Source: TMP-24 sp041397305
GTDB taxonomy: Bacteria > Pseudomonadota > Alphaproteobacteria > Rhodobacterales > Rhodobacteraceae
Length of the DNA stretch: 64,000 nucleotides
Direction of reading: 5' to 3'
Assembly (NCBI GenBank): GCA_041397305.1
Contig: JAWKWX010000014.1
Location: forward strand, 12,638-76,637
A program made the position numbers and the translations under genes. How positions within the stretch are numbered: the stretch's first letter is position 1; every line of letters starts with the position of its first letter. This document shows, one piece after another, positions 26,078 through 34,531 of this stretch. The notes beneath the pieces are model-generated. The model did not search any database, was not told where the DNA came from, and saw only the letters and a list, made by a program, of their open reading frames with translations.

Positions 26078-27151
26078 GTGACCCGGGACGAGAGCATCCA
26101 GATCGAACTGGTGCGCGTGATCTGCATCACCTGCATGATGTGGGTTCATGTGACGCCCGGCCTTGCCGCGCCGTCCTTCGTCAGCGGCGGGTCGGGGACG
26201 GCGGCGGGCGTTTTCTTCGGCGAAACGCTCGGGCGGGTCAGCGTCACGACGCTGAGTTTCGTCTCCGGCTATCTCTTCTGGACGACGGGCGTCGCCCGGC
26301 CCTTCGCCGACATCGCGCGGCGGCTGGCCTTCTCGATCCTCCTGCCCATGCTGGTCTGGAGCGCGATCTTCCTGCTGATGGCCTGGTTGCGCGGCCGGAT
26401 GGGTGCGCCCTCGAACGCGCTGGCGCTGATCGGCGAGGGCTGGATCGGTTGGGTGAATGCCTGGAGCGGACTTGCCGGGCGCACGGCCAACCAATCGCTT
26501 TTCTTCGTGCGCGACCTGATTGTCGCGACGCTGATCCTGCGGCTCATGGCGCCGCTCGTCCGGCTGTCGCCGATATTGAGCATCCTGATCGCGATCTGCG
26601 CGACCTTCCTGCCGAACACCGTGCCGGTGCTGTTCCGGCCGCAGATATTCACCTTCATGGTCCTCGGCGCGGCCTGCGCCGCCCGCGGCTGGACGATCGC
26701 CCGCCTGGCCGAGCCGCGCTTCTCGCTCGTCTGGGGGTTCGGCTTCAGCATTGCCGCGACCGCGCTCTATCACTTCTATCCGGGCAACGCCTATCCATTT
26801 GAACTGACGCACGATCTGCTGCGGCGCGCGGGCATCGGCTGCCTGATCGTCGCCATCGCCTATGCGCTGGTCGAGAACCCGACCGCCCGACATGTCGCCG
26901 ACTGGGGGCGGCACAGCTATCTCGCCTATCTGTCGCATGCCTGCGTCATCGGTGTCCTGTGGCTGCCCTGGTCCCGGATCGTGGGGTCGGAGCATGATCC
27001 ATCCTACCTGCTGTTCTTTCTTGCCATGCCGCCCCTCTGCATGGCGCTGGCCATCCGGGCCGGGCGGCTGGTCGACCGGTTGCCACTGCTTCTGCAGATC
27101 GCGCTTCGCGGTCGGATATTCCGTGGCTCAAGCCGGGCTTGGCAGGGTTGA
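26078..27151 (+). CDS. acyltransferase family 3 membrane protein
   Basis: A 357-residue integral membrane protein. The N-terminal segment (IQIELVRVICITCMMWVHV) carries the conserved histidine of acyltransferase-3 proteins, and FVSGYLFW follows. About ten hydrophobic helices span the rest. Such proteins O-acetylate or O-acylate surface carbohydrates. The start is GTG at 26078. No polysaccharide genes adjoin it; the downstream neighbour ahcY is 60 bp away in the same direction. Confidence 0.83.
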   Translation: MTRDESIQIELVRVICITCMMWVHVTPGLAAPSFVSGGSGTAAGVFFGETLGRVSVTTLSFVSGYLFWTTGVARPFADIARRLAFSILLPMLVWSAIFLLMAWLRGRMGAPSNALALIGEGWIGWVNAWSGLAGRTANQSLFFVRDLIVATLILRLMAPLVRLSPILSILIAICATFLPNTVPVLFRPQIFTFMVLGAACAARGWTIARLAEPRFSLVWGFGFSIAATALYHFYPGNAYPFELTHDLLRRAGIGCLIVAIAYALVENPTARHVADWGRHSYLAYLSHACVIGVLWLPWSRIVGSEHDPSYLLFFLAMPPLCMALAIRAGRLVDRLPLLLQIALRGRIFRGSSRAWQG

Positions 27152-27211
27152 TTGCCCTGAGGGGAAGGGAATGCTATCTGACCGCAAATCTGAATTGAGG
27201 AGCACGGCCTG

Positions 27212-28612
27212 ATGGCTCAGGACTATATCGTCAAAGACATTTCGCTTGCCGCCTTCGGCCGCAAGGAACTCGACATCGCGGAAACCGAAATGCCGGGCCT
27301 GATGGCGCTGCGCGAGGAATATGGCGCGGCCCAACCGTTGAAGGGCGCGAGGATCGCCGGATCGCTGCATATGACGATCCAGACCGCGGTGTTGATCGAG
27401 ACGCTGAAGGCGCTCGGCGCCGATGTGCGCTGGGCCTCATGCAACATCTTCTCGACCCAGGACCATGCCGCCGCCGCGATCGCGGCCTCGGGCACGCCGG
27501 TCTTCGCCATCAAGGGCGAGACGCTGGCGGAATACTGGGAATATACCGACAGGATCTTCCAGTTCGGCGGGGAAGGCGGCACCTGCAACATGATCCTCGA
27601 CGATGGCGGGGATGCGACGCTTTACATCCTCATGGGCGCGCGCGTCGAAGCGGGCGAGAAGGGCCTGATCGAGGTTCCGACTTCGGAAGAAGAGGTCTGC
27701 CTCTTCAACCAGATCAAGAAGCGCCTCGCCGCGAGCCCCGGCTGGTTCACCAAGCAGCGTGCCGCAATCAAGGGCGTCAGCGAGGAAACCACCACCGGTG
27801 TCCACCGCCTGTACGACCTGCACAAGAAGGGCTTGCTGCCCTTCCCGGCGATCAACGTGAACGACAGTGTCACCAAGTCGAAGTTCGACAACAAGTATGG
27901 CTGCAAGGAATCGCTCGTCGACGGCATCCGCCGCGCCACCGACACGATGATGGCTGGCAAGGTTGCGGTCGTCTGCGGTTACGGCGACGTGGGCAAGGGC
28001 TCCGCGGCGTCCCTGCGCGGCGCGGGCGCACGGGTGAAAGTGACCGAGGTCGACCCGATCTGCGCGCTGCAGGCGGCGATGGACGGCTATGAGGTCACGC
28101 TTCTGGAGGACGAAGTCGCCTCGGCCGACATCTTCATCACCACGACCGGCAACAAGGACGTGATCCGCATCGAGCATATGCGCGCGATGAAGAACATGGC
28201 CATCGTCGGCAACATCGGCCATTTCGACAATGAAATTCAGGTCGCCGCGCTCAAGAACCACAAATGGACGAACATCAAGGACCAGGTCGACATGGTCGAG
28301 ATGCCCTCGGGCAACAAGATCATCCTTCTGTCCGAAGGGCGCCTTCTGAACCTCGGCAATGCCACGGGCCATCCGTCCTTCGTCATGTCGGCCTCGTTCA
28401 CCAACCAGGTTCTGGCGCAGATCGAGCTTTGGACCAAGGGCAAGGACTACGCGCCCGGCGTCTATATCCTGCCCAAGCATCTGGACGAGAAGGTCGCGCG
28501 CCTGCATCTCAAGCGCATCGGCGTGAAGCTGACGGAGCTGCGCAAGGATCAGGCCGATTACATCGGCGTGACGGTCGAAGGCCCGTTCAAGTCGGATCAC
28601 TATCGTTATTGA
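27212..28612 (+). CDS. ahcY: adenosylhomocysteinase (SAH hydrolase)
   Basis: A 466-residue cytosolic enzyme that splits S-adenosylhomocysteine to homocysteine and adenosine, clearing the product inhibitor of methylation. Seen: DYIVKDISLAAFGRKELDIAE start, SCNIFSTQDHAAAAI, the Rossmann loop VVCGYGDVGKGSAASL, and the KSDHYRY C-terminus. The length fits bacterial enzymes with the internal insertion. GAGGAGC ribosome-binding site before ATG 27212. I looked in the 60-bp leader for a SAH riboswitch core and saw none. A strong terminator follows the stop. Confidence 0.97.
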   Translation: MAQDYIVKDISLAAFGRKELDIAETEMPGLMALREEYGAAQPLKGARIAGSLHMTIQTAVLIETLKALGADVRWASCNIFSTQDHAAAAIAASGTPVFAIKGETLAEYWEYTDRIFQFGGEGGTCNMILDDGGDATLYILMGARVEAGEKGLIEVPTSEEEVCLFNQIKKRLAASPGWFTKQRAAIKGVSEETTTGVHRLYDLHKKGLLPFPAINVNDSVTKSKFDNKYGCKESLVDGIRRATDTMMAGKVAVVCGYGDVGKGSAASLRGAGARVKVTEVDPICALQAAMDGYEVTLLEDEVASADIFITTTGNKDVIRIEHMRAMKNMAIVGNIGHFDNEIQVAALKNHKWTNIKDQVDMVEMPSGNKIILLSEGRLLNLGNATGHPSFVMSASFTNQVLAQIELWTKGKDYAPGVYILPKHLDEKVARLHLKRIGVKLTELRKDQADYIGVTVEGPFKSDHYRY

Positions 28613-28631
28613 CGTCGCGTAAGGCCCGATG

Positions 28632-28662
28632 AAAAGGGGCGGTTTTCGCCCCTTTTCTTTTT
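28632..28662 (+). terminator. intrinsic terminator after ahcY
   Basis: AAAAGGGGCG (28632-28641) pairs with CGCCCCTTTT (28647-28656) around GTTTT, followed by CTTTTT. It lies 20 bases after the ahcY stop. Confidence 0.9.
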
Positions 28663-28781
28663 GGGGTGAAAAAAGCCCGATCTTTCACTTTGCCAAAAAG
28701 GCGCAACCGACCGTAAGCTTCCGCGCAGGCGGCGGCGTCCGTCTTCAAGATCAACATAATCCGGAACGGTTGGAGCTGACG

Positions 28782-29123
28782 ATGGGAAAGAGAGACGAAT
28801 TGATCGCCAAATATGCGGACGATCTGAAGAACAAGTGCAAGATGACCCCCGACATGGACCTTCTGACCAAGGTCACGATCGGCTGCGGTCCGGCGATCTA
28901 CAGCGCCGATTCCGAAACGGTCGCTGCGAGCCAGGCCTCCGAGCTTGAGCTGGTGAAGAACAATTTCCTCATCAAGAAACTTGGCCTCAAGGACGGGCCG
29001 GAACTGATGGCGGCGATCAATGCCGTGATCGAGACCTACGGCAAGTCCGAGCGTAACAAGTATCGCCCGGTGGTCTATTACATGCTGACCAAGCATTTCG
29101 GCAAAGAGAAAGTGTACAAGTAA
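28782..29123 (+). CDS. DUF2853 family protein
   Basis: A 113-residue, lysine-rich soluble protein, MGKRDELIAKYADDLKNK at the start and KYRPVVYYMLTKHFGKE at the end, recognised as the DUF2853 family of helical proteins without known function. The ATG at 28782 follows TTGGAG; the longer in-frame reading would pass through the ahcY terminator. It has its own terminator immediately after the stop. Confidence 0.85.
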   Translation: MGKRDELIAKYADDLKNKCKMTPDMDLLTKVTIGCGPAIYSADSETVAASQASELELVKNNFLIKKLGLKDGPELMAAINAVIETYGKSERNKYRPVVYYMLTKHFGKEKVYK

Positions 29124-29166
29124 CCCTCCCGGAACGCTGCGCAGTTCCTAAGGAAGGGTTTATTTA
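29122..29166 (+). terminator. terminator after the DUF2853 gene
   Basis: An imperfect two-part stem: AACCCT (29122-29127) with AGGGTT (29155-29160), and inner GGAAC (29131-29135) with GTTCC (29144-29148). TATTT follows. Confidence 0.65.
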
Positions 29167-29184
29167 ACCTGCTGTTTCTCTTGA

Positions 29185-29331
29185 AATTTTAGACACTCTG
29201 CCCTTGTCCGGGCAGGGTGTGCGGGGTATGTTTGCCCTGTCAGGCCAGGATGGCCGAGACCCGGATTTCACGTGGTGCAGGGGTGCACACGGGTGGAAAG
29301 GGTCCCGGCCAGCAGTGCCGGGACCCTTTTT
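29185..29331 (+). ncRNA. candidate structured RNA ending in a strong hairpin
   Basis: Between two convergent genes lie successive hairpins: ACTCTGCCC with GGGCAGGGT (one wobble), GGCC-AGGAT-GGCC, GTGCA-GGGG-TGCAC and the terminator at 29297-29331. No ORF is plausible. TTGAAA just upstream could be a -35 element but no clear -10 was found. It may be a small RNA or simply a folded 3' region. Confidence 0.3.
29297..29331. terminator. strong terminator, probably bidirectional
   Basis: A 13-bp perfect stem (AAAGGGTCCCGGC at 29297-29309 with GCCGGGACCCTTT at 29317-29329), followed by TT. The A-run on the other arm gives a T-run for the minus strand, so it can also end the DUF1761 transcript, whose stop is next to it. 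Confidence 0.85.
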
Positions 29332-29334
29332 CAA

Positions 29335-29730
29335 TCAGAACAGCATCAGGATCGCGCCCATGATGGCGCAGGCGATCGTGGCATTGGCGCCGTCGATCAG
29401 CGTCAGTTTCGGGCTGCGCATCGCGAAAGCATAATTCATCGCCAGAAACGGCATGACGAAGAACGCCCCTATGCCAAGGCCCGCGACAATGCCCTTGCCG
29501 ACCGTATCGATCCCCGACATCGCGAAAATGTGCCGCATCATGCCCGCAACGACGACCATCGCCAGAAAGCCGGTGACGTAGGGCATCGGGCTCGACCCGT
29601 TCGCCGGCCTGCCGTCGGGTCCGGCCGCGACGCCGGACACCGCCATCCAGGCCTTGCTCAGGCTCATGTACCAGACCGCGCCGAAGACATAGGCACCCGC
29701 AGCGGCGGCCAGAACATTGAGAAGTTCCAT
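29335..29730 (-). CDS. DUF1761 domain membrane protein
   Basis: A 131-residue protein with four hydrophobic helices. The first contains AYVFGAVWYMSLSKAWMAVSG, the diagnostic start of DUF1761, and the last ends ANATIACAIMGAILMLF. No function is known for the family. Its stop abuts a strong terminator. Confidence 0.85.
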   Translation of the reverse strand: MELLNVLAAAAGAYVFGAVWYMSLSKAWMAVSGVAAGPDGRPANGSSPMPYVTGFLAMVVVAGMMRHIFAMSGIDTVGKGIVAGLGIGAFFVMPFLAMNYAFAMRSPKLTLIDGANATIACAIMGAILMLF

Positions 29731-29796
29731 CGCGTCCTCCCTTGGTTCACGCTGGCGGCAGGATGGCGTGCGATCGTCGGTCGGCCAAGCGAAAAC

Positions 29797-30216
29797 TCAG
29801 GCCTCGATCCCGCCAAGGGCGCAGATGATGCGCCATTCCTCCTCCGTCACCGGCTGGACGGACAGGCGCATGTTGTTCACCAGAACCATTTTCGACAGGG
29901 CCGGATGCGCCTTGCAATCCTCAAGCGTGACCGGCCGCGCGAAAGCCTTCACCGCGCGGATGTGCACGCAATCCCAGCGCGGATCCTCGGTCGTGCTGTC
30001 CGGGGCGCTTTCGGCGCTGACCTCGACCACGCCCACGATCTCTTTCCCGATATTGGAATGGTAGAAGAAGCCGCGCTCGCCCACCTTCATCGCCCGCATG
30101 TTGTTGCGGGCCTGATAATTGCGCACCCCGTGCCATTCCTCGCCCGCAGCACCTTTCGCGACCTGCTGGTCCCAGCTCCAGGCATCGGGTTCGGATTTGA
30201 AAAGCCAGTAAGCCAT
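29797..30216 (-). CDS. EVE domain-containing protein
   Basis: A 139-residue single EVE domain. The start MAYWLFKSEPDAWSWDQQ, then WHGVRNYQARNNMRAMKVGERGFFYHSN and the later WDCVHIRAVKAF are the conserved blocks. EVE domains belong to the PUA-like superfamily and bind modified bases or nucleic acid; the cellular role here is unknown. The start ATG overlaps the stop of the upstream yciI-like gene (TGATG), so it is the last gene of tsaD-gpsA-yciI-EVE. Confidence 0.9.
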   Translation of the reverse strand: MAYWLFKSEPDAWSWDQQVAKGAAGEEWHGVRNYQARNNMRAMKVGERGFFYHSNIGKEIVGVVEVSAESAPDSTTEDPRWDCVHIRAVKAFARPVTLEDCKAHPALSKMVLVNNMRLSVQPVTEEEWRIICALGGIEA

Positions 30217-30491
30217 CAGCCGATCACCTTCTTCCATTCGATGACCGTGACGCTTTCGAAAAGCCCGGCCTTGCCATAGGGATCGCCCGCCGCCCAGGCG
30301 TTCGCGGCCTCAAGACTGTCGGTCGCAAGGATCACCAGCGACCCGACCATCTGACCACCTTCGAGCAATGGACCCGCCATCTCGACGATGCCGGTTTCCC
30401 CGATATAGGCAAGGTGTGCGGCGCGGTTGGCAAGGCGCACCTCAAGCGCGCCCGGCTTGTCGCGGCAGATCACGGCAAAACGCATCCTCAT
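30216..30491 (-). CDS. YciI family protein
   Basis: A 91-residue YciI-like protein. RFAVICRDKPGALEVR, HLAYIGE and the DPYGKAGLFESVTVIEWKKV end match the dimeric ferredoxin-like fold of this family, with the conserved H and D that suggest a small-molecule enzyme. The function is not established. The ATG at 30491 overlaps the gpsA stop (ATGA); a second ATG two codons later is possible. Confidence 0.87.
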   Translation of the reverse strand: MRMRFAVICRDKPGALEVRLANRAAHLAYIGETGIVEMAGPLLEGGQMVGSLVILATDSLEAANAWAAGDPYGKAGLFESVTVIEWKKVIG

Positions 30492-31453
30492 TCCTTCTTC
30501 AACGGGCGGGCCATCAGCGCCGCCATAGCTTCCCCGACCGTCACGCGACCGTCAACCAGCGCCGCGACCATAGCGGTCACCGGCACGTCCACGCCAAGTT
30601 TCCGGGCGAGCGCGAGCGCGGCTTTCGCGGTCGCGGCCCCCTCGACGGTGATGCCCGTATCGAACGCCACCCGCGCGCCCAGCGCGCGGCCATAGCGGAA
30701 GTTCCGCGACTGATCCGAGGTGCAGGTCAGGATCAGGTCGCCAAGCCCGGACAGGCCCATCAGCGTCTCGCCCCGCGCGCCCAGCCGTTCGGCCAGCCGC
30801 ACAATCTCGGCGAAGCCGCGCGTCATCAGTGCGGCCCGCGCGCTGTCGCCCAGGCCCGCACCGGCAATCACCCCCGCCGCAATGGCGATCACATTCTTCA
30901 GGGCACCGCCCAGTTCCGCCCCGGTCACGTCATCAGTGCGGTAAAGTCTCAGAACCGGCGTTGACAGCCGGTCCTGCAAGTCCGCGCCCCGCCCCTCGTC
31001 GGCGCAGGCCAGCGTCAGCGCCGTCGGCAGGCCGCGTGCGATATCGGCGGCAAAGCTCGGCCCGGTAAGGACAGCCGGGTGGGCGCTGTCAGATCGCTCT
31101 GCCAGAATAGCGGTCGGCCCCCTAAGGCTTGTCAGGTCGATCCCCTTGGCGCAGGCGACAAGCGCGCGGCCCGCCAAAGCGCCACGATGGCTGTCGACGA
31201 ACCCGGCAAGCGACTGCATCGGCACCGCCAGAAGCAAAGTGTCTGCCAGGTGAAAATCGGCGATTTCGGCCGAAACAGAGACTGATTCCGGTAAGGTCAC
31301 GCCCGGCAGGCGGGCTGCATTCTGGCGCCCGGCTTGCATTGCCGCCGCCTGACCCGCATCGCGCGCCCAGAGGCCGACCGTTTCACCGCCGCGCGCCAGA
31401 GCCACCGCCAATGCCGTGCCGAAGGCACCCGCGCCCAGAACCGCGATCCTCAT
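30488..31453 (-). CDS. gpsA: glycerol-3-phosphate dehydrogenase [NAD(P)+]
   Basis: A 321-residue enzyme reducing dihydroxyacetone phosphate to sn-glycerol-3-phosphate for phospholipid synthesis. The Rossmann loop is GAGAFG at 7-12. LLAVPMQSLAGF, LTGPSFAADIARGLPTA, the catalytic lysine in GGALKNVIAIAAGV and the GLGDLILTCTSDQSRNFRYG block are all present. Length fits the family. ATG 31453 overlaps the tsaD stop by the ATGA tetramer. Confidence 0.95.
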   Translation of the reverse strand: MRIAVLGAGAFGTALAVALARGGETVGLWARDAGQAAAMQAGRQNAARLPGVTLPESVSVSAEIADFHLADTLLLAVPMQSLAGFVDSHRGALAGRALVACAKGIDLTSLRGPTAILAERSDSAHPAVLTGPSFAADIARGLPTALTLACADEGRGADLQDRLSTPVLRLYRTDDVTGAELGGALKNVIAIAAGVIAGAGLGDSARAALMTRGFAEIVRLAERLGARGETLMGLSGLGDLILTCTSDQSRNFRYGRALGARVAFDTGITVEGAATAKAALALARKLGVDVPVTAMVAALVDGRVTVGEAMAALMARPLKKE

Positions 31454-32544
31454 GCCTTCGCCCCCTTCTTCCCGGACCCGAGCATCGCGGGTGCGCTGTC
31501 ATCAAGCGGCCAGCGCGGCCGGGCAGTGATCTCGCCCATCGGGCGCTGACCCGTCCGGTACTGTTCGATCCCCGCCCAGGCGATCATCGCGGCATTGTCG
31601 GTGCAAAGCGACAGGGGCGGCGCGGTGAAGCGCACGCCAAGACCCGCGCACAGATCGGTCAGGCCGACGCGGATTGCGCCATTGGCGGCGACGCCGCCCG
31701 CGACAGCAAAAGCGGGCAACGCGGGCTGTTCGGCCAGATAGACGTCCAGCGCCCGGCGCGACTTTTCACTCAGAACCGCCGCGATCGCCGCCTGAAATCC
31801 GGCGCAGAGGTCGGCGCGGTCCCGATGCGTCAGCCCGCCCTTTTCCGCCACGACGGCATCGCGAGCCCGCAAGATCGCGGTCTTCAGCCCCGAAAAGGAC
31901 ATATCGCATCCCGGCCGGTCCAGAAGCGGGCGCGGAAAGGTGAACCGCGCCGGGTCGCCACGCGCGGCCTCGGCCTCGACCAGCGGCCCGCCCGGCTGCC
32001 CCAGCCCCAGAAGCTTCGCCACCTTGTCGAACGCCTCGCCGGGCGCATCGTCGATCGTACCGCCAAGGCGAGTAAAGCGGTCGGGCGCCCGCGCGATCAG
32101 GAACTGGCAATGGCCACCCGAGACGAGAAGCATCAGATAGGGGAAGGCCAGCCCGTCCGTCAGGCGCGCTGTCAGCGCATGGCCCGCGAGGTGGTTGACC
32201 GGCAGAAGCGGCAGGCCCGATCCGGCCGCAAGCCCGCGGGCGAACATCACGCCCGACATCACGCCGCCGATCAGCCCCGGCCCCGCCGTCACCGCGATCC
32301 CGTCCAGCGCGCCGAGCGTCAGCCCGGCTTTTTGCAGCGCGTCGGCGGTCACCAGGTCCAGCCGCTCGGCATGGGCGCGCGCCGCGATCTCGGGCACCAC
32401 GCCGCCGAAATCGGCATGAAGCGCGGTCTGGCCCTGCACGACCGACGACAGGATCGCGCCGCGACCCTCGACAAGGCGCACGACAGCCGCCGCGGTATCG
32501 TCGCAGCTGCTCTCGATGCCCAGAAATGTCAGCGCCTCCGCCAT
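31450..32544 (-). CDS. tsaD: tRNA N6-adenosine threonylcarbamoyltransferase TsaD
   Basis: A 364-residue ASKHA-fold enzyme that transfers threonylcarbamoyl to A37 of ANN-decoding tRNAs, with TsaB and TsaE. GIESSCDDTAAAVV starts the protein, the metal-binding histidines are H118 and H122 (NHLAGH), and VSGGHCQFL and CDMSFSGLKTA follow. The start at 32544 gives the family N-terminus; the longer upstream reading overlaps hemD on the other strand. Diverges from hemD; the hemC gene common in this neighbourhood is missing. Confidence 0.95.
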   Translation of the reverse strand: MAEALTFLGIESSCDDTAAAVVRLVEGRGAILSSVVQGQTALHADFGGVVPEIAARAHAERLDLVTADALQKAGLTLGALDGIAVTAGPGLIGGVMSGVMFARGLAAGSGLPLLPVNHLAGHALTARLTDGLAFPYLMLLVSGGHCQFLIARAPDRFTRLGGTIDDAPGEAFDKVAKLLGLGQPGGPLVEAEAARGDPARFTFPRPLLDRPGCDMSFSGLKTAILRARDAVVAEKGGLTHRDRADLCAGFQAAIAAVLSEKSRRALDVYLAEQPALPAFAVAGGVAANGAIRVGLTDLCAGLGVRFTAPPLSLCTDNAAMIAWAGIEQYRTGQRPMGEITARPRWPLDDSAPAMLGSGKKGAKA

Positions 32545-32638
32545 GGCTCCATCGTTGCAAGCAGGTCTCCCGGCAGGTAACACCGGGGCGGCCATCCGAC
32601 AATCCTTAAGGGGTGGCCCTGAGGGATGACCCGCGACG

Positions 32639-33364
32639 ATGATGCAGAAGCCGCGCCCGACTTTGCTTCTCACCCGGCCCGAAGCCGCCTCGCGCCGCTT
32701 CGCGGCGGCGTTCCACGCGCGGTTCGGGGCCGGCTGGCCGGTCGTGATCGCGCCGCTGATGCGGCTGCGCCACCTTTCGCCCGAAATAGATCTGGCCGGT
32801 GTCGACGGCATCATCTTCACCTCCGAGGCGGCGGTCGAGGCTTTCTGCCGGGCAAGCGGCGAACGCGATCTGCCCGCCTGGTGCGTGGGCAAGCGCACCG
32901 CCGATGCGGCCGTCAGCCAGGGGTTCGCCGCCCAGCCTGGTGGTGGCGATGCGGCGGCCCTCGCCACCCTCCTCGGCGACCGGCAGGGCGGTCGGCGGCT
33001 CCTGTGGCCGCATGGGCGGGACCGTGCGGTCGATCTGCCAGACATGTTGAAATCGGCTGGAATAGAGACGATTTCAATCGAGACCTATGTACAGGAACCG
33101 CTGCCCTTGACGGCGGAGGCGACGGCACTGCTTGCTGCCGATCAGCCGATCCTCGTGCCGCTCTTTTCGCCGCGCTCGGCGCGGCTGTTCCTCGCGGCGG
33201 CAAAGGCCCGCAAGGCACCCTTGCGGGTCGCCGCGCTCAGCCCCGCCGTGGCCGCCGAACTGGGCGCATGCACCGGCGCGACGGTCCGTGTCGCGGCGCA
33301 TCCCGACGGCGAAAGCATGCTCGACTGTCTGGCGGCGACGCTCGGGTTGCCGCCGGAAGGTTGA
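32639..33364 (+). CDS. hemD: uroporphyrinogen-III synthase HemD
   Basis: A 241-residue enzyme that cyclises hydroxymethylbilane with inversion of ring D, for heme, bacteriochlorophyll and cobalamin. The family is poorly conserved; the calls rest on LLTRPEAASRRFAAAF, DGIIFTSEAAVEAF, VPLFSPRSARLFLAAA, and the downstream mic60-hemY pair, with which hemD is usually linked in alphaproteobacteria. The start could be either of two consecutive ATGs. Divergent from tsaD. Confidence 0.88.
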   Translation: MMQKPRPTLLLTRPEAASRRFAAAFHARFGAGWPVVIAPLMRLRHLSPEIDLAGVDGIIFTSEAAVEAFCRASGERDLPAWCVGKRTADAAVSQGFAAQPGGGDAAALATLLGDRQGGRRLLWPHGRDRAVDLPDMLKSAGIETISIETYVQEPLPLTAEATALLAADQPILVPLFSPRSARLFLAAAKARKAPLRVAALSPAVAAELGACTGATVRVAAHPDGESMLDCLAATLGLPPEG

Positions 33365-33430
33365 GGCGGCGGCCCCGGGTCACTAGATTGAACCGCAAGC
33401 AGATTCTTTGTTTGGTCCGGAGGGGGCGAA

Positions 33431-34531
33431 ATGGCGCGAAGAAGCAAGGCCGGTGCATCCCAGGACGAAGACAGGGCGCTGCCCGAAGATGCGGGGGCCG
33501 ATACGCTTGCAGACGAACCCGTCGCGCTGGCCATGCCGGGCATCGACGCGGCGGCGGAGCCGCCGCCGGAGCCCCGCCCGCCTGAGCCCGAGGCGAAGGC
33601 GGCGCCCCAGGCACCCCGCCGCACGGGCTTCTGGCCCCTGGCGACCGGTGGTGCGATTGCCGCCGCAATTGGCGCTGGCGGGACCATCGCGGTGTTGCGG
33701 GCCAATCCGGGCCTCATGCCGCCGCCCAATACCGCCGGGCTTGAACAAAGGCTATCGGATCAGGACAAGCGGCTTTCGGACCTGTCCGCCCAACTCGCTG
33801 CGGCGCCTGCCGCGGCGCCGGATGCAACCCTCGACATCCAGCCGCTCATCGACCCTCTGAACGCGCGCCTTGATCAGGTCGACGCGGTGCTTTCGGACCT
33901 GCAGGGCCGTCTGGCCGCGCTTGAGAGCCGACCGGCCGCCCCGTCCGGCGACACCGGCGCAGCCACAAACGAGGCGGTCGCGGCGGCGAAAGCCGCCGAG
34001 GCAGAGGCAGCCCGCCTGCGGCAGGAAGCCGAGGCCATCGCCCGCAAGGCCGCCATCTCTGCCGCGCTCGGCCAGATCGACGCGGGCCTCGAAAGCGGCG
34101 CTGCGCTTGCGCCCTCCCTGAAGGCCCTTGCCGATCTCGGCATAGCTGTCCCCGAGGCGCTTGCGGCCGTTGACCAGGGCGCCCCGACGCTCGCGGCGCT
34201 GCGCGACGGCTTTCCCGCAGCTGCCCGCGATGCGCTATCCCTCTCGCTCGCCGCCCTGCCGAAAGGCAGCGCCTGGGATCGCGTCACGGCCTTCCTGCGC
34301 AGCCAGACCGGCGCGCGGTCGCTTTCGCCGCGCGCGGGCGACGATCCGGACGCGGTGCTGAGCCGCGCCGAGGCCGCGCTCGGCACCGGCGATCTGATGG
34401 CGGCGGTCACCGAAATCTCCGCCTTGCCGGAACCCGGGCAGGCGCGGATGAGCGAATGGGTCGGGCTGGCAACCAAACGGTCCGAGGCGCTCAGGGCCGC
34501 GGCGGCGCTCAGGGCGGAGGCAAGCCAATGA
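33431..34531 (+). CDS. alphaproteobacterial Mic60 (mitofilin family) membrane protein
   Basis: A 366-residue protein with the Mic60 layout: a Pro/Glu-rich cytosolic N-terminus, one transmembrane helix at 67-89, a coiled coil at about 100-205 (Ala, Glu, Gln-rich) and a C-terminal mitofilin region (about 250-366, with FLRSQTGARSLSPRAGDDPDAVLSRAEAALGTGDL-type helices). Bacterial Mic60 shapes intracytoplasmic membranes and is the ancestor of the mitochondrial cristae organiser. The gene lies between hemD and hemY, the arrangement known for this family, and overlaps hemY by ATGA. Confidence 0.85.
   Translation: MARRSKAGASQDEDRALPEDAGADTLADEPVALAMPGIDAAAEPPPEPRPPEPEAKAAPQAPRRTGFWPLATGGAIAAAIGAGGTIAVLRANPGLMPPPNTAGLEQRLSDQDKRLSDLSAQLAAAPAAAPDATLDIQPLIDPLNARLDQVDAVLSDLQGRLAALESRPAAPSGDTGAATNEAVAAAKAAEAEAARLRQEAEAIARKAAISAALGQIDAGLESGAALAPSLKALADLGIAVPEALAAVDQGAPTLAALRDGFPAAARDALSLSLAALPKGSAWDRVTAFLRSQTGARSLSPRAGDDPDAVLSRAEAALGTGDLMAAVTEISALPEPGQARMSEWVGLATKRSEALRAAAALRAEASQ

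Noticed and set aside
27152..27211. Possible SAH or SAM riboswitch before ahcY
   Set aside because: The leader is only 60 bases and shows no recognisable core motif.
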